Assembly (NCBI GenBank): GCA_023424475.1
Contig: JAFADX010000040.1
Coordinates: 1 to 16,414, forward strand
Length of the DNA stretch: 16,414 bases
Origin: Pseudomonadota bacterium
GTDB lineage: Bacteria; Pseudomonadota; Alphaproteobacteria; Acetobacterales; Acetobacteraceae
Direction of reading: 5' to 3'
Part shown: positions 1 to 7,953 of the stretch, one piece after another
Layout of the letters: every line of letters starts with the position of its first letter
How positions within the stretch are numbered: position 1 is the first letter of the stretch
Position numbers and translations under genes: made by a program
The notes under the pieces: generated by a model
What the model was told of the DNA's origin: nothing
The model's database searches: none
The model's input: the letters and a program-made list of their open reading frames with translations, nothing else

Positions 1-30
1 ACAGTATCCTGGATGGGTGGCCGGGTGGGG

Positions 31-79
31 GTGCGGGCCGGCGCCGGTTCCGACCGATCGGAACATGCTCTAGCGGTCC
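31..79 (+). repeat. dispersed hairpin repeat, copy 1
   Basis: The core is a 6-bp inverted repeat GTTCCG-N6-CGGAAC at 47-64, preceded by a GCGGGCCGG-type stretch and followed by ATGCTCTAG. Related copies lie at 4608-4645 (same orientation) and 5551-5600 (opposite orientation). All three sit just past the 3' end of a gene or gene remnant. Here the CTAG overlaps the last codon of the arsJ remnant on the other strand. Seen directly by comparing the three copies. The function is unknown; a REP-like or transcript-end hairpin role is inference. Confidence 0.6.
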
Positions 80-897
80 GTTTCCGCGGCCTCCCGACAT
101 TGCGGAAGTTCGAGCGTCACGATCCAGCAGAGAGCCAGCATCGCGGCGGCTCCAAGCAGGCAGGCGGCGAGGCCGCCGGCGCGGAGGCCTGGATCACGCC
201 ATAGCCGATGGTCCAGGCGGCCAGCAATCGACCGACCATGGTGCAGGTCCAGCCGCTGGCATAGAGGAGCACGGGCAGGCCCCCGACGAACCGGACGTCG
301 CGCACGCCCAACAGAACACCCGTGCCGCGACGAGCAGGTTCACGCCGCGGCCATGGCCCAGAGCGCACCGCGGAAGCCCATCGCCTCGAGGAGCAGGCGT
401 CCCAGGAAGAAGCCCGCGCCCTTCATCGCGTTCTTGCTGCCGGTGAAGAACGCGGCCCATTTGAACAGCCGGCCGGATGCCGCGCCGGCCGTCCGCTTGA
501 TGGCGGATTTCGAGGCCGTCCTGGTCAGGTCCTTCGCCACGCCGCAGACGCCCTGCGCGACGACGCCCCATGCCACGGAAAAAGCGGCGCCCCAGTCCGG
601 CGACACCGCCGAGAGCAGCAGGAAGCCCGCGATCCGCATGCTCAGTCCCACCGCCAGCATCCGCGCGATCCCGAAGTGCGTCGCGAGCCAGCCGCCGACC
701 AGGTTCGCGCCGATCCCCGCCGCTTCATACAGCAGGAACAGGAAGGCCAGGGTGAAGGGCGGGTAGCCGAGCCGGAAGACGTGCAGCAGCACCAGCATCC
801 GCAGCGCGCCGTCGGTCAGCGTGAAGCCTCAATAGGCGAGCGCCACGATGACGTAGTTGCGCGTGCCCTGCGGCGCGGCGGCGGTGCTGCTGCTCAT
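70..897 (-). pseudogene. arsJ: arsJ remnant: organoarsenical efflux MFS permease, decayed
   Basis: ArsJ is an inner-membrane major facilitator permease that exports 1-arseno-3-phosphoglycerate, made by a partner glyceraldehyde-3-phosphate dehydrogenase. Reading from ATG at 897, the frame gives MSSSTAAAPQGTRNYVIVALAY and then a TGA at 829-831 where the family has Trp (AYWGFTLTDGALRM). The same frame continues with ArsJ-like NLVGGWLA, GVAKDLT, SKSAIK, FTGSKNAMKG and FRGALWAMA, and stops at 340-342. Similarity resumes in a second frame (VNLLVAARVF), slips by a missing base near 314 into a third frame (GVRDVRFVGGLPVLLY, LLAAWTIGYGVIQ), and returns to the first frame for a final hydrophobic helix (ACLLGAAAMLALCWIVTLEL) ending at 70-72. 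Compared with the usual length of about 400 residues, one loop and much of the C-terminal half are missing. No gapdh partner is visible here. The ArsJ identity rests on recalled family sequence; the lesions are seen directly. Confidence 0.8.
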
Positions 898-1100
898 GCC
901 GTCAGATCCCGGCGGGCCGAAGGTCTTCGCCGGGCGCAAGCCGGGGGCTGGAGGCGCGCGTCGAGCGCACGACCGACGTAGGGGTCACCGATTCCGGCGC
1001 GTCCCGCCCAGGGGCGTTGCGCGGCGCCCGGGCCGGGTCCAGGGTCGCGCCGGGCATCCTCGCGCCCCGGACCCTCGTGGGGGGCGGCCACCCTGTGCTG

Positions 1101-1116
1101 CTTGACCGAGGTCAAG
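1101..1116. promoter_or_regulatory. FNR/FixK/NnrR-type operator upstream of the Lon-like gene
   Basis: CTTGACCGAGGTCAAG is a perfect 7-bp inverted repeat around a 2-base centre and contains TTGAC-N4-GTCAA. This matches the CRP/FNR-family consensus TTGAY-N4-RTCAA used by FNR, FixK, ANR and NnrR. It lies 118 bases before the chosen ATG of the Lon-like gene, with no other gene between. If it acted at -41.5, transcription would start near 1150; I see no convincing -10 hexamer there. The 898-1233 stretch otherwise shows no gene or repeat. Oxygen or nitric-oxide control is inference. Confidence 0.6.
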
Positions 1117-1233
1117 ACAGGGCCGCCTTCCGGCATGCGACCTTCTGCTTGGCTCGGTCGCACGCCGCCCCGCATGGCATGCCGGAACGGCGTGGGCGGA
1201 GCCCGCGAACCCCGGCGTGGCGGGAGGTCAGGC

Positions 1234-3696
1234 ATGGCGTCTGAGGCGAATGACGGACCGGCGGCACCACCTCCGGGTCGGGTGGCAGAGGCGCTGCCGG
1301 TCGCGCGGCTGTATTCGCATGCCGACCTGAGCCTGCTGGATTTCGCGACCACGGCGGAACTGCCGCCGCTGCGCGGGCTCGAGGCACAGGGGCGCGCCGA
1401 CGCGGCGATCCGCCTTGGCACCGGCATCGCGGCGCGCGGCTTCAACATCTTCGCGATCGGCCCGGGCGGCGCCAGCATCGCCGACGCAATCCGCCCCCTG
1501 CTGGATGAGGCTGCGCACCGCAGGCCGGCGCCGAGCGACTGGGTCTATGTCAACAACTTCGCCGCGCCGCACCAGCCGGTCACGATGGCCCTGCCGCCCG
1601 GACGCGCCCCGGCGCTGGACGCCGCGGCAGCGGCGATGATCGACGACCTGCGCGCGGCCCTGCCCGCCATGTTCGAGGGCGAGGAGTTCCAGCGCCGGCG
1701 CGGCGCTGTCGAAGCCGGATTCCACGGCGAGGCCGAGCACGCCTTCGAGAGCCTGGGCGAGAAGGCGACCGCGCTCGGCGTGGCGATCGTGCGCACGCCG
1801 ATGGGCTTCGCGGTGGCGCCGCTGCAGGACGGCAAGGTGGTGCCGCCCGAGGAATTCAAAGGCTGGCCGCCGGAGCGCCAGGACAAGGTGCGCGGCGTCG
1901 TCGCGCAGATCGAGAAGGAGCTGGAAAGCACGCTGCGGGAGGTGCCGCGCATCGAGAAGAAGCGGAGGGACGCGGTGCGCGCGCTGCAGCGCGAAACGGC
2001 GATGGTGGTGATCGACCAGGCCGTCGCCGAGGCGTCCGCGCCCTTTGCCGACATGCCCCAGGTGGTGGCGCATTTCACCGCGATGCGCGCCGACCTGCTG
2101 GAGAACTTCGCGCTGTTCCTCGATGGCGAGGAGGCCCGGCCCGAGCCGCTGCTGACCGCCCTCAGGATGGGCTCGCCCTTCGACCGCTACGACGTCAACG
2201 TGCTGGTGACCCGGCCGGAGGGCCTGGAAGGCGCGCCGGTGGTGGTGGAGCTCCATCCCACACTCAGCAACCTGCTGGGCCGCATCGAGCACCTGCCCGT
2301 TCAGGGCGCGCTGGTCACGAATTTCCGCATGGTGCGCGCCGGCTCCCTGCATCGCGCCAATGGCGGCACGCTGCTGATCGACGCGCGCGCGCTGCTCACG
2401 GAACCCTTCAGCTGGGCCGCGCTGAAGCGGGCGCTGGCGCAGGGGCGCATCGTGATCGAGGACGTCGCCCACTTCGTCGGCATGACCGCCACGGTCTCCC
2501 TGGAACCCGAGCCGATACCGCTCGACTGCAAGGTGGTGCTGGTCGGCGACAGGATGACCTACCATCTCCTCGCCGCCCTCGATCCGGATCTGGAGCGCCA
2601 CTTCAAGGTGCTCGCCGATTTCGACGACGCGATCCCCCGCTCACCCGAGACCGAGGCGATGCTCGCGCGGCTGATCGGCACGCTGGCCGGGCAGGAGGCG
2701 CTCCCGCCGCTCGACCGCGGCGCCGTCGGGCGCGTGGTCGAGCGGGCCGCGCGCCTCGCCGAGGATTCCGCGAAGCTCACCCTGCTGCACGAGGCATTGC
2801 GCGATCTGGTCGTCGAAGGCGCGCACCTGGCGAAGCTCGGCGGCCGCGACATCGTGACGCGCGCCGACATCGAAGGGGCGATCGCGGCCCAGCGTCTTCG
2901 GGGCGCGCGCCTGCGCGAGCTCGCGCAGGAATCGATCCGCCGCGGCATCGCGCTGATCGAGACCTCCGGCAGCCGCGTCGGCCAGGTGAACGGCCTGAGC
3001 GTGCTGGTGCTCGGCAGCCAGTCCTTCGGGCGCCCCAGCCGGATCACCGCCCGGGTCCGTCCGGGCAGCGGGCGGATCATCGACATCGAGCGCGAGGTGG
3101 AGCTCGGCGGGCCCATCCACTCGAAGGGCGTGCTCATCCTCGCGGGCTTCCTCGCGGGCCGCTACGCCCTGGATGCCCCGATCGCGCTGCATGCCAGCCT
3201 GGTGTTCGAACAGTCCTATGGCGGCGTGGAGGGCGACAGCGCTTCCGCGGCGGAACTCGTCGCGCTGCTCTCCGCGCTGGCGGAACTGCCGGTACGGCAG
3301 GACCTGGCGATCACCGGATCGGTCAACCAGCATGGCGACATCCAGCCGATCGGCGGTGTCAACGACAAGATCGAGGGCTTCTTCGAGGTCTGCGCCGCCC
3401 GGGGCCTGACCGGCGAGCAGGGCGTGCTGATCCCGGATTCCAACGTGCAGCACCTGATGCTGGACGGCGAGGTCGTGGCCGCCTGCGAGGCCGGCCGCTT
3501 CGCCGTGCACGCGACCCACAGCATCGACGAGGCGGCGGCGCTGCTGCTGGCGCGGGAGGCCGGCGCCCGCGGGCCGGATGGCCGCTTTCCCGAGGGCAGC
3601 ATCAATGCCCTGGTCGAACGCAGGCTCGTCGCCTTCGCCGAGCAGCGCCGCGCGATGCTCGGCGGCGACGGCCCCGAGCGCGAGAGGCGGCCATGA
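1234..3696 (+). CDS. Lon-like (LonB-type) ATP-dependent serine protease, degenerate P-loop
   Basis: An 820-residue cytoplasmic protease of the Lon-like family with an AAA module and a C-terminal Lon Ser/Lys peptidase (family S16). The catalytic serine is in GDSASAAE (Ser669) and the lysine in PIGGVNDKIEGF (Lys712). Their 43-residue spacing equals that of E. coli Lon (S679/K722). A Walker B-like GGTLLIDARALL is present, followed by TEPFSWAALKRAL. The expected P-loop region (residues 70-85, FNIFAIGPGGASIADA) lacks the basic and Ser/Thr residues of a Walker A motif. A charged helical stretch (about 220-260) is consistent with the family's inserted coiled coil. I chose ATG 1234 because GGGAGG lies 6 bases upstream; the frame is open back to 1102, but those extra 44 residues look non-homologous. 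The gene overlaps the next by ATGA. The FNR-type box upstream suggests low-oxygen induction. Substrates are unknown. Confidence 0.88.
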   Translation: MASEANDGPAAPPPGRVAEALPVARLYSHADLSLLDFATTAELPPLRGLEAQGRADAAIRLGTGIAARGFNIFAIGPGGASIADAIRPLLDEAAHRRPAPSDWVYVNNFAAPHQPVTMALPPGRAPALDAAAAAMIDDLRAALPAMFEGEEFQRRRGAVEAGFHGEAEHAFESLGEKATALGVAIVRTPMGFAVAPLQDGKVVPPEEFKGWPPERQDKVRGVVAQIEKELESTLREVPRIEKKRRDAVRALQRETAMVVIDQAVAEASAPFADMPQVVAHFTAMRADLLENFALFLDGEEARPEPLLTALRMGSPFDRYDVNVLVTRPEGLEGAPVVVELHPTLSNLLGRIEHLPVQGALVTNFRMVRAGSLHRANGGTLLIDARALLTEPFSWAALKRALAQGRIVIEDVAHFVGMTATVSLEPEPIPLDCKVVLVGDRMTYHLLAALDPDLERHFKVLADFDDAIPRSPETEAMLARLIGTLAGQEALPPLDRGAVGRVVERAARLAEDSAKLTLLHEALRDLVVEGAHLAKLGGRDIVTRADIEGAIAAQRLRGARLRELAQESIRRGIALIETSGSRVGQVNGLSVLVLGSQSFGRPSRITARVRPGSGRIIDIEREVELGGPIHSKGVLILAGFLAGRYALDAPIALHASLVFEQSYGGVEGDSASAAELVALLSALAELPVRQDLAITGSVNQHGDIQPIGGVNDKIEGFFEVCAARGLTGEQGVLIPDSNVQHLMLDGEVVAACEAGRFAVHATHSIDEAAALLLAREAGARGPDGRFPEGSINALVERRLVAFAEQRRAMLGGDGPERERRP

Positions 3697-4553
3697 GCAC
3701 CGATGGCCGCGACGGCGATCCGCCGCCCACGGAGGGCGCGCGCGCGCGCCTGCTTCTCGATTTCTGCCACCTGGTTCCGGACGCGGAGGCGATCGGGACG
3801 GCAGCCGAGCTGGCACGCCTGCTGCGATGCGACCTCTGCGGCATCTATGTCGAGGACGAGGCGGTCCAGCGCCTCGCCGGCCTGCCCTTCGCCCGCGAGT
3901 TGCGCCTGCCGTCGCAGGCCTGGTCGCCGCTCGAACCGATGCTCGTCGAAGCCGAGTTCCGCCAGGTGGCGGCGGGGCTGCGGGCGATGCTGCGGCGGCA
4001 CGCCGCCCGCCACGACCTGCGGAGCGAGTTCCGGACGGTGCGCGGGGATCCTGCCGGCCATGTCGCCGGGGTCTCCGCCGCGGCGGATGTCGTGCTGCTC
4101 AAGACCCCGCGGGAAGCCTCCGCGCGCGCCCTCGGCAATTTCGCCGCCGCCTGGCGCGCCGCGATGGAGGCCCCGGCTGCCGCGCTGCTGCTGCCGCCGA
4201 GGATGACGCGGCGCCGCGGGCCGGTTGCGGTCGTCCTTGATGCCGGCGCCGCCACGCGGGCCCGCGCCGCGGCCGCACTCGCCTCCGAGGCCGGGGAGGA
4301 TCTCGTGGCGCTCGTGCGTGATGCGGAGGCGGCGGGCCCGTCCCTGCAGGCGCTTGGCCGCGCGACCGGCCTCCCGGAGCAGCGGCTTTCGGTGCGCAGG
4401 CTCGCTGAGCCGACCCTGGAGGCCCTGGTGCGGGCGCTCCGCGGCGTGGGGGCGCGGCTGGTGATCCTGGACCGCCGCTTGCTGCGCGACATGGGGCCGC
4501 AGGCCGCGACGAAGCTGTCCGAGGCTCTCGGGGTGCCGTTGCTGTTCGGCTGA
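3693..4553 (+). CDS. universal stress (UspA-like) two-domain protein
   Basis: A 286-residue cytoplasmic protein that appears to hold two Usp-like alpha/beta domains. The first (about 17-165) runs from RARLLLDFCHLVPDAEAIGTAAELARLL through CDLCGIYVED to GDPAGHVAGVSAAADVVLLKTP. The second (about 170-286) runs from GPVAVVLDAGAATRARAAAALASEAGEDLVALV to GARLVILDRRLL and a closing EALGVPLLFG strand. The Usp nucleotide motif GxxGxG..S is not evident, so ATP binding is doubtful. Its start overlaps the stop of the Lon-like gene (ATGA), which implies translational coupling and a joint function. Usp proteins are commonly co-regulated with FNR/FixK targets, in keeping with the operator upstream. Assignment is by fold-pattern recognition; the sequence is divergent and automated annotation may call it hypothetical. 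Confidence 0.65.
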   Translation: MSTDGRDGDPPPTEGARARLLLDFCHLVPDAEAIGTAAELARLLRCDLCGIYVEDEAVQRLAGLPFARELRLPSQAWSPLEPMLVEAEFRQVAAGLRAMLRRHAARHDLRSEFRTVRGDPAGHVAGVSAAADVVLLKTPREASARALGNFAAAWRAAMEAPAAALLLPPRMTRRRGPVAVVLDAGAATRARAAAALASEAGEDLVALVRDAEAAGPSLQALGRATGLPEQRLSVRRLAEPTLEALVRALRGVGARLVILDRRLLRDMGPQAATKLSEALGVPLLFG

Positions 4554-4561
4554 GCCTTTTT
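4522..4561 (+). terminator. weak candidate intrinsic terminator
   Basis: AGGCTC (4522-4527) can pair with GAGCCT (4552-4557), with T5 at 4557-4561 immediately after. It overlaps the 3' end of the Usp-like gene. The loop of about 24 bases is long for an intrinsic terminator, and a compact GGC-TGA-GCC hairpin is the alternative. If real, it separates the lon-usp unit from the Lin0512 pair. Confidence 0.25.
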
Positions 4562-4607
4562 CGACTGGGCGGCACCGGCCCACGCCCCCATTCCGGCCAC
4601 CCATCCG

Positions 4608-4645
4608 GGCTGCTGCCGGTTCCGGCAGGCCGGGACATGCTCAAG
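4608..4645 (+). repeat. dispersed hairpin repeat, copy 2 (diverged)
   Basis: GTTCCG-GCAGGC-CGGGAC at 4619-4636, followed by ATGCTC, matches copy 1 with one mismatch in the right arm. It lies in the 195-base gap between the Usp-like gene and the first Lin0512 gene, in the same orientation as copy 1. The rest of the gap shows nothing else recognisable except the ribosome-binding site of the next gene. Confidence 0.5.
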
Positions 4646-4748
4646 GCGCGGGCCGCGCACCCGGCGCATCGTCGACGCGGCCCGCCGTTGCGCCTATTTT
4701 CGGCATGCCCGGGAAGGGCAGGTCAGGCGGCTTCGGAAGGACACGGTC

Positions 4749-5087
4749 ATGGCGCTCAGACGCATGGTGCTCGAGATCGGCATGGGCACCGACATCCGCG
4801 GCGCCGACTATACCAAGGCCGCCGTCCGCGCGCTGCGCGACGCCCTCTGGCACAACTCCCTGTCGATCGGGGCGGCGGTTGGCCAACCTGTCGATGCGAT
4901 GAAGGTCGAGGTGCTGATCGGGGTGCCGAAGCCGGACCAGGTCGACGAGGCCGAGGTCCTGGCGATCCTGCCGCATGGCACGGGCACCGTGACCGTCGTC
5001 GAGGGCGGGCTTGAGATCCCCAACGACGAGGGCACAGGCACGACCGTCATCGCCAACTGCTGCGCCATCGTGCGGCTCGACATCTAG
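4749..5087 (+). CDS. Lin0512 family protein, first of a tandem pair
   Basis: A 112-residue soluble protein of the Lin0512 family (conserved hypothetical, TIGR02058/PF09585 type), full length for the family. Family features are the N-terminal strand MALRRMVLEIGMGTD, the GADYTKAAVRALRDAL helix, VEVLIGVPKPDQVD, and a C-terminal VIANCCAIVRL strand. The start has GGAAGGA 8 bases upstream. No catalytic residue is established and the molecular function is unknown to me. The paired Cys in NCCAIV is absent from the neighbouring copy (SAAIAV). It is separated by 13 bases from the second copy, so the two are surely co-transcribed. Confidence 0.85.
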   Translation: MALRRMVLEIGMGTDIRGADYTKAAVRALRDALWHNSLSIGAAVGQPVDAMKVEVLIGVPKPDQVDEAEVLAILPHGTGTVTVVEGGLEIPNDEGTGTTVIANCCAIVRLDI

Positions 5088-5100
5088 GGAGTGCCGGACC

Positions 5101-5442
5101 ATGGCCTTGAAGCGGATCATCCTCGAGATGGGCACTGGCAACGACCTGCATGGCGGGGACTACACCAAGGCGGCGCTGCGGGCGGTGCAGGACGCACTGC
5201 ACCATTCGTCGCTGGCCTTCATCCGCACCCTGGGTCTCGATATCAGGACCATGCAGGTGGAGGTCACCATCGGGGTGCAGCAGCCCGACCAGGTGGATAT
5301 CGAGGCGGTCCGCAGCTCCCTGCCCTATGGCGTCGTCACGGCCAGGGCGGTGAAGGGCGGCCTGGACGTGCCGGAGGAAGACCGCCACGACAGGGCGGTG
5401 ATCGCCTCCGCCGCGATCGCGGTCCGCTTCGACCTGCCCTGA
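5101..5442 (+). CDS. Lin0512 family protein, second of a tandem pair
   Basis: A 113-residue Lin0512-family protein that aligns end to end with the preceding gene (about half of residues identical by eye). It shares MALKRIILEMGTGND, GDYTKAALRAVQDAL, VEVTIGVQQPDQVD and GGLDVPEEDRHDRAVIASAAIAVRFDLP. AGGGAG lies about 9 bases before ATG 5101. The frame is open upstream to 5011, but that would overlap the first copy and lacks homology, so 5101 is preferred. The two copies differ most around residues 40-50 and in the charged loop near 95. This is consistent with two specialised subunits of one hetero-oligomer, but that is inference. Confidence 0.85.
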   Translation: MALKRIILEMGTGNDLHGGDYTKAALRAVQDALHHSSLAFIRTLGLDIRTMQVEVTIGVQQPDQVDIEAVRSSLPYGVVTARAVKGGLDVPEEDRHDRAVIASAAIAVRFDLP

Positions 5443-5895
5443 ACGGTTCGCGCGGAACGGCGGCGGGCAGGACTATCCGCGTCGCCGGCCGGCGTCTTCG
5501 GTATCGCGGGACCATGCCGGGCGGACGAAGGTCCGGCCCGCGGCCTCGGGACGCCTGGAGCATGTTCCGATCTGCCGGAACCGGCACCGGCCCGCACTCC
5601 CAGGCGCATCATCCTGTCGAGTGGCTGGCCGAGTTCCGCGAACGCAGCGCCGACGCGGCCCCGCGACGCATGGGCTGCGGCCCGTATACACCCAACTCTG
5701 CCCCAAAATCCGAAGAGCGAATCGGTCCAACGCCGTCGTGAGGCTTCCGGGAGGCGGCCTGACCCTTGGCCTGCTGCCGGTTCGGCGCACAACTGGAACT
5801 TGGATCACGGCACCAAGAACCCGTGACGCCTAGCATCGATGCATTCGTTCGCCGGCGGGATCCGTGGCCCGCCCGCGAGGGGCAGGACCCGATGC
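5443..5895. other. 453-base intergenic region between stress cluster and T6SS island
   Basis: No open frame here resembles a protein. The only structure I can support is repeat copy 3 (5551-5600). The A/T-richer stretch around 5680-5730 stands out against its surroundings and could be old foreign or promoter DNA. The last bases contain the vgrG ribosome-binding site. The promoter of the T6SS island should lie here, but I cannot place -35 and -10 elements with confidence. Confidence 0.4.
5551..5600 (-). repeat. dispersed hairpin repeat, copy 3 (inverted)
   Basis: On the minus strand this region reads GCGGGCCGGTGCCGGTTCCG, then N6-CGGAACATGCTCCAG. It is nearly identical to copy 1, and the palindromic core at 5564-5581 is perfect. 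It lies about 110 bases past the stop of the second Lin0512 gene. Together with copy 1 it brackets the arsJ-lon-Lin0512 segment in inverted orientation, so the segment could invert or be moved by recombination; this is inference. Confidence 0.6.
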
Positions 5896-7941
5896 ATGGC
5901 TTACGACCAGACCACGCGCGTTCTCAGAATCGACACCGACCTTGGTCCGGATGAAGCCGTCCTGACCGAACTTACGGGGCGCGACAGCCTTTCGGAACCG
6001 TACCTGTTCACGATCCGCTTCGCGACATCGGCCGAAGACGACAAGGTGCAGAAGCTGCTCGGCACCAATGTGACGCTATGGTTCGGCGATCCTATCGAAC
6101 CCCCCACGGGTCCGACCGGCGCCGAGCGGCGATTCATCCATGGCCGCTTCCGCAAGCTCACGATGTCCGCCCTGTCGGTCGCCGGGGAACGTGAGTGGCA
6201 AGCCGAAGTGGTGCCGGATCTCTGGTTCCTGTCGCGCACGCGCGATCTGAGGATCTTCCAGGACAAGACGGTCGTGGAAATCATCGAGGAGGTGCTGAAG
6301 CTCCATCACGTCGAACACGTGTCGATCAGGTCCTTCGAGTCCTATCCGAAGATCGACTACTGCGTGCAGTATCGCGAGTCGGCGCTCGATTTCGTCTCAC
6401 GCCTGATGGAGCAGTACGGCCTCTTCTTCTGGCACGAGCATGAGAGCGGCCGCCACACCCTCGTCATCTCGGACAACAACAGCGCGACCTTCCCCGGCCC
6501 CTTCCCCGAACTCGAGGTGCGGCATCGCCTCGAGGGGCACGGCATCACGCTGCTCGAGGACGATCTCAGCGTCGGTTCCGGCACCTGGACCATGCGCGAC
6601 TTCAACTTCGAGACACCCTCGAACGACCTCGAGGTGACGGACCCGACGCAGATCGACGTTGCCGAGACGAAGCGGCGCGAGCTCTACGACTATCCCGGCC
6701 TGTATCCCGACAAGGACGCCGGCAAGAGCCTGGCGCGCACGCAGATCCAGGCTGAGGAGGCGCTCTACAATCGCCGCCGCGGCGAAAGCTCGATCGCCGG
6801 CATCGATGCGGGGACGCGGATACGGATCGCGGCGCCGCAAGGAGGCGCGGAACAGGAGAAGGAATTCCTCGTGACCGAGGTCCGGCACGAGGCGAAGGAC
6901 TACAGCCACTGGACCGCGGAGCGCCTGGCAGGACGGCAGGCGGAGGAGCCCTATTGCCGGAATTCGTTCGTCTGCATTCCGCGCAAGATCCCGTTCAGGT
7001 CGCCGCGGCGGACCCCCAAGCCTTTCGTCCGCGGCCCGCAGACCGCGATCGTCACCGGCCCGAAGGGCGAGGAGATCTACACGGACAAATACGCGCGCGT
7101 GAAGGTTCAGTTCCACTGGGACCGGCTGGGCCAAAGGGACGAGCACAGCTCGTGCTGGGTGCGCGTGAGCCAGTCCTGGGCGGGAACGGGCTATGGATTC
7201 ATCCAGATCCCGCGCATCGGGCAGGAGGTCATCGTCGACTTCCTGGAAGGCGATCCCGACCGGCCGATCATCACGGGGCGCGTCTACAACGCCGAGCAGA
7301 TGCCTCCGCACGGCCTGCCTGGGGCGGCGGTGAAGTCGGGCCTGAAATCGAATTCCACGAAGGGCGGCGGCGGTTCGAACGAACTCACCTTCGATGACAC
7401 GAAGGGCAAGGAGAACGTCTACTTCCATGCCCAGTACAACATGGACACCGTCGTCGAGCACGACGAAACCCAGCACGTCAAGAACGACCGCACCATCACC
7501 GTCGATGGCACGCATACGGAGACGGTGAAGAAGGATACCACCGTCACCATCACGGAAGGGAACTACGTCCACAAGGTGAACACCGGCACCGCCTCCACCA
7601 CCGTCAAGGGCAAGGTGACCGAGACCTTCCAGAACGCCCAGGAGACGACGGTCACGCAGGGCATCACGATCAAGTCGACCGGCAGCTTCCTGCATGTCAC
7701 GACCGCCACCGACATCGTGCTCGAGGTCGGCGCGAGCAAGGTCGCGCTCTATGCGGACGGCAGGATCGAGATCAAGGGCAAGTCGGTCGCGATCAACGGA
7801 TCGGATGCGGTCAACATCTCGGGCATGTCGATCAAGGAGGAAGCCGGCAACGACCACAGCATCAGCGGCAACATCGTCCAGTCGGCAGGGCAGACCTCCA
7901 ACACCGTGCGTGGCGGGATGGTCATGCTGAACCCGAACTAG
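5896..7941 (+). CDS. vgrG: type VI secretion system tip protein VgrG
   Basis: A 681-residue spike protein whose trimer sits on the Hcp tube, carries PAAR and effector, and punctures the target cell. The N-terminal gp27-like domain includes SEPYLFTIRF, RDLRIFQDKTVVEIIEEVL and YCVQYRESALDFVSRLMEQYGLFFWHEH. The gp5-like OB fold (about residues 390-460) includes DKYARVKVQFHWDR, SSCWVRVSQSWAGTGYGF, IPRIGQEVIVDFLEGDPDRP and ITGRVYN. A repetitive beta-prism needle follows (TVVEHDETQHVKNDRTITV onward), ending at MVMLNPN with no C-terminal effector extension. I chose ATG 5896 because AGGGGCAGGA ends 8 bases upstream and the family start MAYDQTTRVLRI follows; an ATG at 5839 would add 19 unlikely residues. 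It heads the island and ends 12 bases before the first DUF2169 gene. Confidence 0.96.
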   Translation: MAYDQTTRVLRIDTDLGPDEAVLTELTGRDSLSEPYLFTIRFATSAEDDKVQKLLGTNVTLWFGDPIEPPTGPTGAERRFIHGRFRKLTMSALSVAGEREWQAEVVPDLWFLSRTRDLRIFQDKTVVEIIEEVLKLHHVEHVSIRSFESYPKIDYCVQYRESALDFVSRLMEQYGLFFWHEHESGRHTLVISDNNSATFPGPFPELEVRHRLEGHGITLLEDDLSVGSGTWTMRDFNFETPSNDLEVTDPTQIDVAETKRRELYDYPGLYPDKDAGKSLARTQIQAEEALYNRRRGESSIAGIDAGTRIRIAAPQGGAEQEKEFLVTEVRHEAKDYSHWTAERLAGRQAEEPYCRNSFVCIPRKIPFRSPRRTPKPFVRGPQTAIVTGPKGEEIYTDKYARVKVQFHWDRLGQRDEHSSCWVRVSQSWAGTGYGFIQIPRIGQEVIVDFLEGDPDRPIITGRVYNAEQMPPHGLPGAAVKSGLKSNSTKGGGGSNELTFDDTKGKENVYFHAQYNMDTVVEHDETQHVKNDRTITVDGTHTETVKKDTTVTITEGNYVHKVNTGTASTTVKGKVTETFQNAQETTVTQGITIKSTGSFLHVTTATDIVLEVGASKVALYADGRIEIKGKSVAINGSDAVNISGMSIKEEAGNDHSISGNIVQSAGQTSNTVRGGMVMLNPN

Positions 7942-7953
7942 GGGGCCGGTCCG

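Noticed and set aside
1102..1233. Upstream extension of the Lon-like gene by 44 residues
   Set aside because: The extension overlaps the FNR-type palindrome, is Arg/Gly-rich without family similarity, and ATG 1234 has a good ribosome-binding site 6 bases upstream.
5443..5460. Terminator after the second Lin0512 gene (GTTC...GAAC)
   Set aside because: The stem is only 4 bp and no T-run follows.
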